Of a DNA stretch of 64,000 bases, positions 8,632 to 16,940 are shown piece by piece. A program made the translations under genes and the position numbers. Below the pieces are notes generated by a model, which was not told the origin of the DNA, did no database searches, and saw only the letters and a list, made by a program, of their open reading frames with translations. The DNA lies in contig NZ_CP102290.1 of assembly GCF_025151995.1 (NCBI RefSeq), positions 2,542,001-2,606,000 on the forward strand, written 5' to 3'. The DNA is from Ruminococcus gauvreauii (GTDB taxonomy: Bacteria > Bacillota > Clostridia > Lachnospirales > Lachnospiraceae). Positions within the stretch are counted from its first letter, which is position 1. Every line of letters starts with the position of its first letter.

Positions 8632-9566
8632 TGAGCGAATATTGTTTTGGTATCGATGTAGGAGGAACAACCATTAAACTGGGCTGTTTTATGACGGACG
8701 GCACCCTTTTGGAAAAATGGGAAATTCCTACGAGGCTGGAGGAACAGGGAAAATATATACTCTCTGATGCAGCAGGGGAAGTAAAACGGGTAATCCGTGA
8801 GAGAGGATTAACAAATGAACAGGTCTGCGGTGTCGGCCTTGCCGTTCCGGGTCCTGTCAATGATGAAGGAGAGGCTTCGCAGGCGGTAAATCTGCACTGG
8901 GGATACAAACACCTGGTCAGGGAGCTGGGGGATATGCTGAACCTTCCGGTGTGTGCTGCCAACGATGCAAATGCAGCAGCTCTGGGCGAACTGTGGCAGG
9001 GGGCAGGCAAAGGATGCCGCAATATGATCATGGTAACTCTTGGCACCGGTGTAGGCGGGGGCATTATCGTAAACGGAAAGATCGTAGCCGGGGAGCACGG
9101 AGCGGCAGGAGAAATCGGACATGCCTGTGTGGAACCCTCGGAAACAGCCGTCTGCAACTGCGGAAATCACGGCTGCCTGGAACAGATGGCTTCTGCGACC
9201 GGGATTGTAAGGCTTGCGAGGATGGAGCTTTCCGGATGCGAGGAGAAATCCCTGCTTCGTGCGCAGGAAGTGACGGCGAAACATGTCTTTGATGCGTATA
9301 AACAGCAGGATGCACTTGCAGGACGCGTGGTGGAGAAGTTTGCACAGTATCTGGGGAATGCGCTCTCTATCTATGCGTGTGTGGTGGATCCAGGAAGGAT
9401 CGTGATAGGCGGGGGCGTGTCCAAAGCCGGCGATGTACTGATTGAGCCGATACGGAAGTATTATGAGCGGGATGCTTTTCCAGCATGTAAGGGTACTCCG
9501 ATTGTGTTGGCAGAGCTGGGAAATGACGCGGGCATTTACGGATCCGCCAAGCTGGTACTGCCGTAA
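8631..9566 (+). CDS. glcK: ROK family glucokinase
   Basis: A 311-residue ROK kinase that should phosphorylate glucose at C6 with ATP. It has the N-terminal phosphate-binding motif GIDVGGTTIKLG, a second ATP loop VTLGTGVGGGI, the catalytic GEHGAAGEIGH segment, and the zinc-binding CNCGNHGCLE cluster. These are the usual marks of Gram-positive glucokinases rather than ROK repressors, as there is no N-terminal helix-turn-helix. Its start overlaps the hprK stop by 1 nt. Another hexose specificity cannot be excluded. Confidence 0.9.
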   Translation: MSEYCFGIDVGGTTIKLGCFMTDGTLLEKWEIPTRLEEQGKYILSDAAGEVKRVIRERGLTNEQVCGVGLAVPGPVNDEGEASQAVNLHWGYKHLVRELGDMLNLPVCAANDANAAALGELWQGAGKGCRNMIMVTLGTGVGGGIIVNGKIVAGEHGAAGEIGHACVEPSETAVCNCGNHGCLEQMASATGIVRLARMELSGCEEKSLLRAQEVTAKHVFDAYKQQDALAGRVVEKFAQYLGNALSIYACVVDPGRIVIGGGVSKAGDVLIEPIRKYYERDAFPACKGTPIVLAELGNDAGIYGSAKLVLP

Positions 9567-9636
9567 CATACAGCTGCTTTGTACAGTTTGACGAAAGACA
9601 TGCAGAATGCAGTATGCAATTTGGTGATGAGAATGC

Positions 9637-9665
9637 TTGACAGAAAGCTATCTGTCGGATACAAT
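9637..9665 (+). promoter_or_regulatory. Consensus promoter for a putative small RNA
   Basis: A perfect TTGACA (9637-9642), a 17-bp spacer and TACAAT (9660-9665) follow glucokinase. There is no gene on this strand before the next hairpin terminator. Confidence 0.65.
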
Positions 9666-9671
9666 ATATGT

Positions 9672-9729
9672 GAGCTGGAAAACAGCTTGCAACAAAGGCG
9701 TTGTTCTCTTGGAGAACAACGCCCTTTTT
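9672..9729 (+). ncRNA. Putative ~58-nt small RNA
   Basis: Predicted transcript from the promoter at 9637-9665. It contains a small hairpin (9673-9677 with 9683-9687, loop GAAAA) and then a strong terminator hairpin (9697-9708 with 9712-9723, 12 bp, 3-nt loop) followed by CTTTTTC. No ribosome site or credible reading frame is seen. It matches no RNA family I recognise. Confidence 0.4.
9697..9729 (+). terminator. Intrinsic terminator after glucokinase / small RNA
   Basis: A 12-bp perfect stem (9697-9708 and 9712-9723), 3-nt loop, then CTTTTTC on the plus strand. Confidence 0.85.
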
Positions 9730-9772
9730 CATACCCAATCGGGGATAACACCCCAATTTCTCCCTATTGATG

Positions 9773-9801
9773 AGAAGGCCGCTAACGTCAGGCGGCTTTC
9801 T
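9773..9801 (-). terminator. Weak hairpin after the penicillin-binding protein gene
   Basis: A 10-bp stem with one G-U pair (9773-9782 and 9792-9801) lies immediately after the stop of the minus-strand gene. It has no clear T-run, so terminator function is uncertain. Confidence 0.4.
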
Positions 9802-12504
9802 CTAATCTTCATTGTTTTCTAAATAATCCCGCCAGTCATCATACCGATTGCCTCCGGAATCACTGTTTCCGGGGGAATCCTCCCCGTTGCCGGAATCTTC
9901 CCTGTCGTCAGAATCACTGCTGCCGCTGGAATCATCGCCGGTATCATCATCCGAAGCATCACCAGGCCCGTCGTAACGGTCATCACGATTATCATCCGAT
10001 GGCTGAGAGTCATTGGATGGGGTGTAGCTGTTTCCGCCGGAGGAATTGCTGCCGTAATCGCTGCGGTCATAACTGTCGGAAGAACTGCTGCTTCTGGAAC
10101 TGCCGCTTCCATAGGTATTATGCGAAGTGGAATCTGTATTCGTCTTCTGATGGGAAGAACAGCGCTCCGTTGGGAGCGTCGATTTTTCAAAATACTCCTT
10201 GATGGTCGGGCATCCGGATGACGCCAGCTTTCCGGAAATCTGACAGACGGTAGCCTCCGTCACACTGGTTGGCATCTGAAAATTCTTGTCCGGAAGGTTT
10301 TCATGAATACGGTTCATGATCTTTCTCCAGAGAATCTGGTGATAGGTCCTGCCGATTCCATTCGGAGATAATTTTTCGTTGTTGTCATATCCCGCCCATA
10401 CAGCACATGTGTAGTAAGGTGTGTACCCCGCGAACCATACGTCATTGTATGCGGATGTTGTACCGGTTTTACCTGCGGCCGTCATATCATCCAGGCGGAG
10501 GTTCTTTCCGGTTCCTTTGGTCACGACATCTTCCATGGCGTTCGTCAGCAGATATGCGGTGCTCTCCTTGGTGACGGTGGTCTCCTGGGCGGTATTTTCC
10601 AGTATGACATTGCCGTCCTGGTCCAGAATCTTTGTATAAAACATCGGTTTGATATACGTGCCCCCATTTGCGAGAGCAGCATAGGCTGAAGCCAGCTCCA
10701 GGTTGGTCACACCGTATGTGATACCTCCGAGTGCAAGCGGCTGATAAATATCCGAAAATACCTTTCCGTTGATGGTTTTGGATGTGATCAGATTTGAAAA
10801 TCCAAAATTCTGAAGGTAATCAAAACCAAGCTGAGGTGTGATCTCTGTGAGACATTTGACAGCCACCACGTTGATGGACTGTTCGATCGCATAACGGATG
10901 GTTGTCGTACCGTTGTAACTGTCGGACAGCCAGTTTCGTACTTTGGTTCCGTCTTCATATTCATACGGCTCATCTTCATATGTGGTTGCCAGTGTCAGTC
11001 CCTGATCGAGCGCCGGTGCATACGTGGACAGAATCTTAAACGTGGAACCGGGCTGACGGTAAGTGTTTGTCGCCCTGTTGAGTGTCAGGCTGGCAGTTTT
11101 TTCACCGCGTCCGCCGACGATGGCTTTTACATATCCCGTATGCTGATCGATAACCGTGAGAGAAGACTGTGGCTGCGGTGAAAAGCTTGTTCGTTCGCCG
11201 ATGACGGTTTCTCCCGGAAGCACGACGCTCTGCTTGTAAGCATCAATATAGCTCTGTGCCTCCTCCTGCGAGTCGAACAGAAGTTCAAAATCAGGATCGA
11301 TATCTTTGAAATGAAGACGCATCATTTCTACACTGTAGTTTTGTACGGTTCCATCCGTTTTTTTGACTGAGAGCGCCCAGTCGATGCCAACCTGGCTCTC
11401 CTCCGGAAAGTTGTCCGGATTTGCATATTCATCATCGCAGATTCCCTGGATGACAGGGTCCTGGGTTGTATAAATACGAAGGCCTCCGCTGTAAAGAGCG
11501 TTCTGTGCCTGGACTTCGGTATATCCCTTCTGGACCTGGAGGTCGTTAATGACCTGATCGATCAGCTCATCGATGAAATAAGAATACGGTGCAGCCTGCT
11601 CCTGCGAAGAATCCGTCTCCTGAATCCTGTCATATACATTGTCCGCAAGTGCCGTTTCATACTCACTCTGAGAGATATATCCCTGGCTGAGCATGTTGGA
11701 TAAAACCTTGTTGCGGCGTTCGATATTTTCTTCCGGGTGGTTGATCGGGTTAAATTTTGTCGGGTTCTGAGGAATCGCAGCCAGAACAGCAGATTCTGAC
11801 AGTGTGAGCTCAGAAGCATCTTTATTGAAGTACCTCTGGGAGGCGGCCTGTATACCGTAGGTGCCGGCTCCAAAATTGATAGTATTAAGGTAGTTCTCCA
11901 AAATGATGTTTTTTGTATCTTTTCCCTGTCTGTTCAGAGATTTCTCTAATTGAAGCGCAAGATACTGTTCCTGAAATTTTCGTTTAAAACGTTCAATTTT
12001 ACCTTCATCGGTCCAGTTGGTAAAGACATTGTTTTTCAGCAGCTGCTGTGTCAGTGTACTGGCGCCTTCATTAAAATTAAAACCATTGGAGACACCATTT
12101 ACAAAAGCACGCAGAATACCACGCACATCAATGCCTTCGTGTTCATAAAAACGCTCATCCTCAATTGCCACGATCGCATGCTGCATATCGGGTGCTATTT
12201 TGTCGATGGATACGGACATACGGTTTGAGGAAGAGGACGTCAGTTTCTGCAGCTGATTGCCGTTGGTATCATATACGAACGTTGCGTAACCGCTGGGCAT
12301 AATATTGACATCACTGATATTGGGGGCGCTGTCAATCATACCGTTAATAATGCCGAACACAAGGCTGATACAGATGACACCGAAGGAAATCAAAGCAATA
12401 AACAGTACCTTTAAAAAAGAAACTCCCGCTTTATTGCCAAGCATCGGAGCGGAAGAGTTCAGGGCTTTCTGCTTTTTTAAGGTTTTGTTTTTTCCAAAAT
12501 TCAT
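9802..12504 (-). CDS. Class A penicillin-binding protein (transglycosylase/transpeptidase)
   Basis: A 900-residue bifunctional peptidoglycan synthase of the PBP1A type. After a basic cytoplasmic tail and one membrane segment (about residues 30-52) comes the GT51 glycosyltransferase domain, with catalytic Glu115 in EDERFYEHEG. The transpeptidase domain has Ser487 in the STFK (SxxK) motif, SIN as the SxN motif and KTGTTSA as the KTG motif. The last 120 residues are a low-complexity Ser/Asp/Gly-rich acidic tail, probably flexible and extracellular. AGGAGG lies upstream of the ATG. It is the product most likely targeted by beta-lactams in this window. Confidence 0.95.
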   Translation of the reverse strand: MNFGKNKTLKKQKALNSSAPMLGNKAGVSFLKVLFIALISFGVICISLVFGIINGMIDSAPNISDVNIMPSGYATFVYDTNGNQLQKLTSSSSNRMSVSIDKIAPDMQHAIVAIEDERFYEHEGIDVRGILRAFVNGVSNGFNFNEGASTLTQQLLKNNVFTNWTDEGKIERFKRKFQEQYLALQLEKSLNRQGKDTKNIILENYLNTINFGAGTYGIQAASQRYFNKDASELTLSESAVLAAIPQNPTKFNPINHPEENIERRNKVLSNMLSQGYISQSEYETALADNVYDRIQETDSSQEQAAPYSYFIDELIDQVINDLQVQKGYTEVQAQNALYSGGLRIYTTQDPVIQGICDDEYANPDNFPEESQVGIDWALSVKKTDGTVQNYSVEMMRLHFKDIDPDFELLFDSQEEAQSYIDAYKQSVVLPGETVIGERTSFSPQPQSSLTVIDQHTGYVKAIVGGRGEKTASLTLNRATNTYRQPGSTFKILSTYAPALDQGLTLATTYEDEPYEYEDGTKVRNWLSDSYNGTTTIRYAIEQSINVVAVKCLTEITPQLGFDYLQNFGFSNLITSKTINGKVFSDIYQPLALGGITYGVTNLELASAYAALANGGTYIKPMFYTKILDQDGNVILENTAQETTVTKESTAYLLTNAMEDVVTKGTGKNLRLDDMTAAGKTGTTSAYNDVWFAGYTPYYTCAVWAGYDNNEKLSPNGIGRTYHQILWRKIMNRIHENLPDKNFQMPTSVTEATVCQISGKLASSGCPTIKEYFEKSTLPTERCSSHQKTNTDSTSHNTYGSGSSRSSSSSDSYDRSDYGSNSSGGNSYTPSNDSQPSDDNRDDRYDGPGDASDDDTGDDSSGSSDSDDREDSGNGEDSPGNSDSGGNRYDDWRDYLENNED

Positions 12505-12573
12505 GAAAGAACCTCCTATTCTGCGTACATTATAGCAAAATAGAAATATTAAGGAAAGCCCCCAAATAAAAAC

Positions 12574-12602
12574 TTCACAATTTCTTTAGAAGCGTGTACA
12601 AT
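12574..12602 (+). promoter_or_regulatory. Promoter of the YigZ-family gene
   Basis: TTCACA (12574-12579), a 17-bp spacer and TACAAT (12597-12602). The -10 lies over an upstream in-frame GTG, which supports the later ATG at 12642 as the start. Confidence 0.6.
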
Positions 12603-12641
12603 GGTTTTGACAGGAAAAAAGAAAAAGAACGGGAAGGCGAC

Positions 12642-13316
12642 ATGATAGAACAATATAAGACAATTTACAGGGGCGGACAAGCCGAGATCGTGGAGAAAAA
12701 GTCACGGTTTATTGCATCCCTGAGGTATGTGGAAAATGAAGAATCAGCGCTGGAATTTGTCGAACAGGTAAAAAAACAGCACTGGAATGCCAGACATCAC
12801 TGCTGGGCTTATGCGATCGGACAGCGCCAGGAAAAGGTGCGGTGCAGCGACGACGGCGAGCCGTCGGGAACGGCCGGGAAACCGATGCTGGACGTGCTGC
12901 TCGGCTCAGGGGTATGTTATGCGGCAGCTGTGGTGACGCGATATTTCGGGGGAACACTGCTGGGCACCGGCGGGCTGGTGCGTGCATATTCCCGGTCTGT
13001 GCAGGAGGGGCTGCAGGCATGTGAGATCATAGAGCGGAAATATGGCGCTCTGTTCTCAGTGCAGACCGACTACAATGGTCTGGGGAAAATACAGTATCTG
13101 CTCGGACAGCAGGATATTCCGATTATGGATGTGATCTATGGGGAAGATGTGGATATGAAAATCCTCCTGCCTGTGAGTCTGGCAGGGAAACTTCAGTCCG
13201 ATATCACGGAAGCCACCAGCGGTAAAGCCATGATTCACAGGGAGGAGGATTTATATTTTGCGGTGAAGGATAAGATGATCCTCACAGGTGATGCCTTGTT
13301 AGCCGAAGAAAATTAA
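12642..13316 (+). CDS. YigZ / IMPACT family protein
   Basis: A 224-residue protein of the UPF0029/IMPACT family. It has the N-terminal signature region (KSRFIASL, HHCWAYAIG, SDDGEPSGTAGKPML) and a C-terminal ferredoxin-like domain (DUF1949 type). The eukaryotic relative IMPACT modulates translation; the bacterial role is not settled. The ATG at 12642 is preferred because GGGAAGG lies upstream and the -10 box excludes earlier starts. The stop codon is shared in a TTAA palindrome with the convergent cyclophilin gene (4-nt overlap). Confidence 0.9.
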   Translation: MIEQYKTIYRGGQAEIVEKKSRFIASLRYVENEESALEFVEQVKKQHWNARHHCWAYAIGQRQEKVRCSDDGEPSGTAGKPMLDVLLGSGVCYAAAVVTRYFGGTLLGTGGLVRAYSRSVQEGLQACEIIERKYGALFSVQTDYNGLGKIQYLLGQQDIPIMDVIYGEDVDMKILLPVSLAGKLQSDITEATSGKAMIHREEDLYFAVKDKMILTGDALLAEEN

Positions 13317-13831
13317 CATGTTTCCGGCTCAGAATATGACTCGCCGAGTGTATCCACCGTGATGGATGCAATGCGCTGGGGAGTGAGCGGTTTGTCGTTA
13401 TAGTCGCGGGAAACATTGGCGATTTTGTCTACAACGTCGAGTCCATCGGTTACTTTTCCAAAAGCTGCATAGGCACCGTCGAGATGCGGTGATGTTTTAT
13501 GCATGATAAAGAACTGAGAACCTGCAGAGTCGGGATGCATGGCGCGTGCCATCGACAAAACGCCCGGCGTATGTGAGAGGTCGTTTTTGAAATTGTTCTG
13601 AGCGAACTCACCTTTGATGGAATAACCGGGACCTCCCATGCCCGTTCCGTCCGGGCAGCCGCCCTGGATCATAAATCCCGGAATGACTCTGTGAAAGATC
13701 AGGCCATCGTAATAGCCCTTCTGGATGAGTGAAATAAAGTTGTTGACTGTGTTCGGTGCGATATCCGGATATAATTCTGCTTTCATGACATCGCCGTTTT
13801 CCATCGTGATGGTAACGATTGGATTTGCCAT
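13313..13831 (-). CDS. Cyclophilin-type peptidyl-prolyl cis-trans isomerase
   Basis: A 172-residue single-domain cyclophilin without signal peptide, so probably a cytosolic folding catalyst. Family landmarks are visible: FHRVIPGFMIQGG with the catalytic Arg, GMGGPGYSIKGEF, and AGSQFFIMHKTSPHLDG. The start at 13831 (MANPIV) has AAGGAGAA upstream; a longer frame beginning at 13939 has no ribosome site. The 3' end overlaps the convergent YigZ gene by 4 nt. Confidence 0.95.
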   Translation of the reverse strand: MANPIVTITMENGDVMKAELYPDIAPNTVNNFISLIQKGYYDGLIFHRVIPGFMIQGGCPDGTGMGGPGYSIKGEFAQNNFKNDLSHTPGVLSMARAMHPDSAGSQFFIMHKTSPHLDGAYAAFGKVTDGLDVVDKIANVSRDYNDKPLTPQRIASITVDTLGESYSEPETC

Positions 13832-14024
13832 AGTATCGTTCTCCTTTTTGTTTTGTAGAATGATGTTGGAGTCAGAAGATTTTCTGCCCCTGGTATCATA
13901 GAATATGAACATTATAAGGGTTTTTGGAAAAAGTTGCAAGGGCAGGCAGTTGTAAGCTCAGAATGGGTGTGCTATAATCCAGTGTAACTTTAGAAATCCG
14001 GTGAGCGGGTGATTGGAGGAGCAG

Positions 14025-14462
14025 ATGATATTTGAAACGTATCAGCCCGATGAGACGCTTGCGCTTGGCATGCGTATCGGCAGACAGGCGAAATCAGGGC
14101 AGATTTATACACTGACAGGGGACCTCGGTGTCGGCAAGACAGTGTTTACACAGGGGATGGCAAAAGGACTGGGCATCACAGAACCCGTCTGCAGTCCAAC
14201 CTTTACGATCGTTCAGGAGTATGATGCAGGGCGGCTGCCGCTGTATCATTTTGACGTATACAGGATCAGCGATATTGAAGAAATGGAAGAGATTGGTTAC
14301 GATGATTACTTTTTTGGAGAAGGTGTCTGCCTGATCGAGTGGGCGGAGCTGATCGAAGAACTTCTCCCTGAAGGATGCATCCGGGTTACCATTTTGAAAG
14401 AGCCGGAAAAGGGGTTTGACTACCGGCGGATTATAATAGAAGGGATGGAAGAAAAATTATGA
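14025..14462 (+). CDS. tsaE: tRNA threonylcarbamoyladenosine biosynthesis ATPase TsaE
   Basis: TsaE is the ATPase partner of TsaB-TsaD in making N6-threonylcarbamoyladenosine at position 37 of ANN-decoding tRNAs. The 145-residue protein has Walker A GDLGVGKT, the SPTFTIVQEY segment and the HFDVYR motif typical of the family. The ATG at 14025 is chosen because GGAGG precedes it; a TTG 12 nt earlier overlaps that site. It overlaps tsaB by 4 nt (ATGA), and tsaD is 2.5 kb downstream, so most of the t6A machinery is grouped here. Confidence 0.95.
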   Translation: MIFETYQPDETLALGMRIGRQAKSGQIYTLTGDLGVGKTVFTQGMAKGLGITEPVCSPTFTIVQEYDAGRLPLYHFDVYRISDIEEMEEIGYDDYFFGEGVCLIEWAELIEELLPEGCIRVTILKEPEKGFDYRRIIIEGMEEKL

Positions 14463-15178
14463 AAATATTGGCGCTGGACAGCTCCGGACTTGTGGCGTCA
14501 GTTGCGGTTGTAGAAAATGAAGTGCTGCTTGCGGAATATACAGTGAATTATAAAAAGACACACTCGCAGACCCTGCTTCCGATGCTTGATACGATCGGAA
14601 CGATGATCGACCTGGATTTGAATACGATCGATGGGATAGCCATCGCGGCCGGACCGGGTTCCTTTACAGGGCTGCGGATCGGTTCCGCGACAGCGAAGGG
14701 ACTGGGGCTTGCGCTTGATAAGCCGATCATAGGGGTACCTACAGTGGATGCTCTGGCGTATAATCTGTATGATTGTGAAAAAATCATATGTCCCATGATG
14801 GACGCACGGAGAAATCAGGTTTATACGGGATTCTATACGTTTGAAGAACATCGGCTGAAAGTGATCCGGGAGCAGACTGCGGCAGCTGTGACGGATGTGG
14901 CAGCGTGGCTGAATGAGATGGGGAGAGAAGTCATCTTTCTGGGAGACGGCGTGCCGGTATACCGGGATTTACTGCAGCAGGAAATGTGTGTGCCGTATTC
15001 GTTTGCACCGGCGCACGTCAATAAGCAGAGGGCAGGCGCTGTGGCCGCGCTGGGAGAGATTTATTTTGTGCAGGGAAAAGTGCTGGGAGCGGCGGAATAT
15101 CAGCCCGAGTATCTCAGGCTTTCCCAGGCGGAGCGGGAACGCGAGGAAAAACTGAAACAGGAAGAGAAGACAGTATGA
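14459..15178 (+). CDS. tsaB: t6A biosynthesis protein TsaB
   Basis: TsaB is an inactive paralogue of TsaD and forms the TsaBD scaffold needed for t6A modification. The 239-residue protein has the N-terminal ILALDSSG ASKHA-fold start, the GPGSFTGLRIG loop, and the MMDARRNQVYTG segment. It starts inside the tsaE stop (ATGA) and its own stop overlaps the rimI start, giving a tightly coupled tsaE-tsaB-rimI unit. Confidence 0.95.
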   Translation: MKILALDSSGLVASVAVVENEVLLAEYTVNYKKTHSQTLLPMLDTIGTMIDLDLNTIDGIAIAAGPGSFTGLRIGSATAKGLGLALDKPIIGVPTVDALAYNLYDCEKIICPMMDARRNQVYTGFYTFEEHRLKVIREQTAAAVTDVAAWLNEMGREVIFLGDGVPVYRDLLQQEMCVPYSFAPAHVNKQRAGAVAALGEIYFVQGKVLGAAEYQPEYLRLSQAEREREEKLKQEEKTV

Positions 15179-15609
15179 TGACGATACGAGACATGCAGAT
15201 TGATGATCTGGAGCAGGTGATGCCCATTGAAACTGAAAATTTTTCGGTTCCCTGGACAAAGACCGGTTTTTTTACCTTCTTAATAAGAGAGGATGCTATC
15301 TTTCTTGTGGCTGAAGACGATCAGGAGATTCTTGGGTACTGCGGAGTACTGACGGTCCTTGACGAGGGAGATATCACAAATGTTGCAGTGAGAAAAGACA
15401 GACAGGGCGAGGGTATCGGGAAGCTGCTTGTGCAGGAGCTGATCAGAAAAGCTTCCGATGCAGGGGTTACCACCATCCATCTGGAAGTGCGCGAGAGCAA
15501 TACTCCGGCGATCAGGCTGTATGAAAAGCTCGGATTTGTGCAGCTTGGAGTCCGCAGAAACTATTATGAAGAACCGGCGGAAGACGGTATCATGATGGTC
15601 AGGAGATAG
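15175..15609 (+). CDS. rimI: Ribosomal protein S18 alanine N-acetyltransferase RimI
   Basis: A 144-residue GNAT acetyltransferase. The acetyl-CoA loop is visible as VRKDRQGEGIGKLL (RxxGxG/A pattern), with the family C-terminal LYEKLGFVQLGVRRNYY. Position in a tsaE-tsaB-rimI run, common in Firmicutes, supports RimI, which acetylates the N-terminus of S18. The rimI stop lies within the stem of the terminator at 15604-15628. Confidence 0.92.
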   Translation: MMTIRDMQIDDLEQVMPIETENFSVPWTKTGFFTFLIREDAIFLVAEDDQEILGYCGVLTVLDEGDITNVAVRKDRQGEGIGKLLVQELIRKASDAGVTTIHLEVRESNTPAIRLYEKLGFVQLGVRRNYYEEPAEDGIMMVRR

Positions 15610-15628
15610 CAGAGGTGCTATCTTTTTC
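15604..15628 (+). terminator. Terminator of tsaE-tsaB-rimI
   Basis: An 8-bp perfect stem (15604-15611 and 15616-15623), 4-nt loop and a T-run. The rimI TAG stop sits inside the left arm. Confidence 0.8.
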
Positions 15629-15722
15629 TAAATCTGCAAACCATTCCCACTGGGATTTGCATTTGAAATGATATATAATGCAATTGTGGAACGAAAGACA
15701 GCGACTCCAAAGGAGGAACGAT

Positions 15723-15971
15723 ATGAGAAAATACAGAAACGAAACCGTAGAAAAACTCGAACTGCTTTCCTGCAATCGCTGCGGTAAATCCATTAAGCTT
15801 GTAAACGGTATGGAGGCAGAAGGGGTATGCCATGTTGAAGTGCCGTGGGGATACTTTTCAGAAATGGACGGAGAAGTTCACAGCTTCGACCTGTGCGAGG
15901 AATGTTACCGCAAATTGATAAAAGAGTTTGCGATACCTGTGACGGTCAGAGAAAGAAAAGAGTTGTTGTAA
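15723..15971 (+). CDS. Small protein with two CxxC pairs (putative zinc ribbon)
   Basis: An 82-residue protein I cannot assign to a named family. It has CNRCGK near residue 18 and CEECYRK near residue 60, a spacing that would bind one zinc in a treble-clef or ribbon-like fold, plus a charged C-terminus. The start at 15723 has AAAGGAGGA upstream. It sits between the rimI terminator and rnz. A regulatory or RNA-binding role is only a guess. Confidence 0.75.
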   Translation: MRKYRNETVEKLELLSCNRCGKSIKLVNGMEAEGVCHVEVPWGYFSEMDGEVHSFDLCEECYRKLIKEFAIPVTVRERKELL

Positions 15972-16023
15972 TCTCATTCCTGTGGTAGAATAATAAAATT
16001 GAAATTGGGAATGAGGTTTTATC

Positions 16024-16935
16024 ATGTTAGATGTATGTTTGCTGGGCTGTGGCGGCATGATGCCGCTGCCGCGCAGATGGCTGACCTCGCTGATGACACG
16101 CTACAACGGGAGCAGTCTTTTGATTGACTGCGGCGAGGGCACACAGATTGCAATAAAAGAAAAAGGCTGGGTATTTAAACCGATCGATGTGATCTGTTTT
16201 ACCCATTATCATGGAGATCATATCAGCGGACTTCCGGGGCTTTTGCTCACAATGGGCAATGCAGACCGAACCGAACCGCTGGTGCTGATCGGACCGAAAG
16301 GGCTGGAACGTGTTGTTTCCGCCCTTCGTGTCATTGCGCCGGAACTTCCGTTTGAGCTGAGATTCATCGAGCTTAGGCAGGCGGTGGAGAAGATCGATAT
16401 CTGCGGCTACCATATCACGGCATTTCGGGTGAATCATAATGTGACATGTTATGGATATACACTGGAAATCCGCCGTAAGGGGAAATTTCAGGTGGAGCGC
16501 GCGAAGGAACAGGGGCTTCCGGTACAGCTCTGGAGACGTCTCCAGAACGGTGAGACGGTTGAATATGCCGGGGTCACGTATACGCCCGATCTGGTGATGG
16601 GTCCGCCGAGAAAAGGAATCAAACTGACATACTGTACAGATACCCGTCCGGTACCGGTGATCGCAGAACAGGCGTCAGGGGCAGATTTATTTATCTGCGA
16701 GGGCATGTATGGAGAGTCTGAAAAAGCGGCCAAGGCGAAAGAATATAAGCATATGACGTTTAAGGAAGCGGCCGGCCTGGCAAAAGCGGCGGAGGCAGGC
16801 GAAATGTGGCTGACACACTACAGCCCGTCCCTTGTACGGCCGGAAGACTATATGGAAGAAGTGTATGAGATTTTCCCGAATGCGAAGCCGGGGCATGACG
16901 GTAAGTCATGCGAACTGCAGTTTGAAGAGGATTAA
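16024..16935 (+). CDS. rnz: Ribonuclease Z
   Basis: A 303-residue metallo-beta-lactamase-fold endonuclease that trims tRNA 3' trailers. It has the start motif LLGCGGMMPLPRRW, DCGEGTQ, the zinc motif THYHGDHISGLPG (HxHxDH), the downstream His of RVNHNVTCYGY, the Asp of YCTDTRP, and the final His in LTHYSPS. None of the tRNA genes downstream shows an encoded CCA at its 3' end, which fits a need for RNase Z processing. A TTGTAA-17-AATAAT pair (15966-15994) could be its promoter. Translation starts after GAGG. Confidence 0.93.
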   Translation: MLDVCLLGCGGMMPLPRRWLTSLMTRYNGSSLLIDCGEGTQIAIKEKGWVFKPIDVICFTHYHGDHISGLPGLLLTMGNADRTEPLVLIGPKGLERVVSALRVIAPELPFELRFIELRQAVEKIDICGYHITAFRVNHNVTCYGYTLEIRRKGKFQVERAKEQGLPVQLWRRLQNGETVEYAGVTYTPDLVMGPPRKGIKLTYCTDTRPVPVIAEQASGADLFICEGMYGESEKAAKAKEYKHMTFKEAAGLAKAAEAGEMWLTHYSPSLVRPEDYMEEVYEIFPNAKPGHDGKSCELQFEED

Positions 16936-16940
16936 CGGAT

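Noticed and set aside
9579..9770. 63-residue plus-strand frame after glucokinase
   Set aside because: It reads through the promoter and terminator hairpin of the putative small RNA and has no ribosome site.
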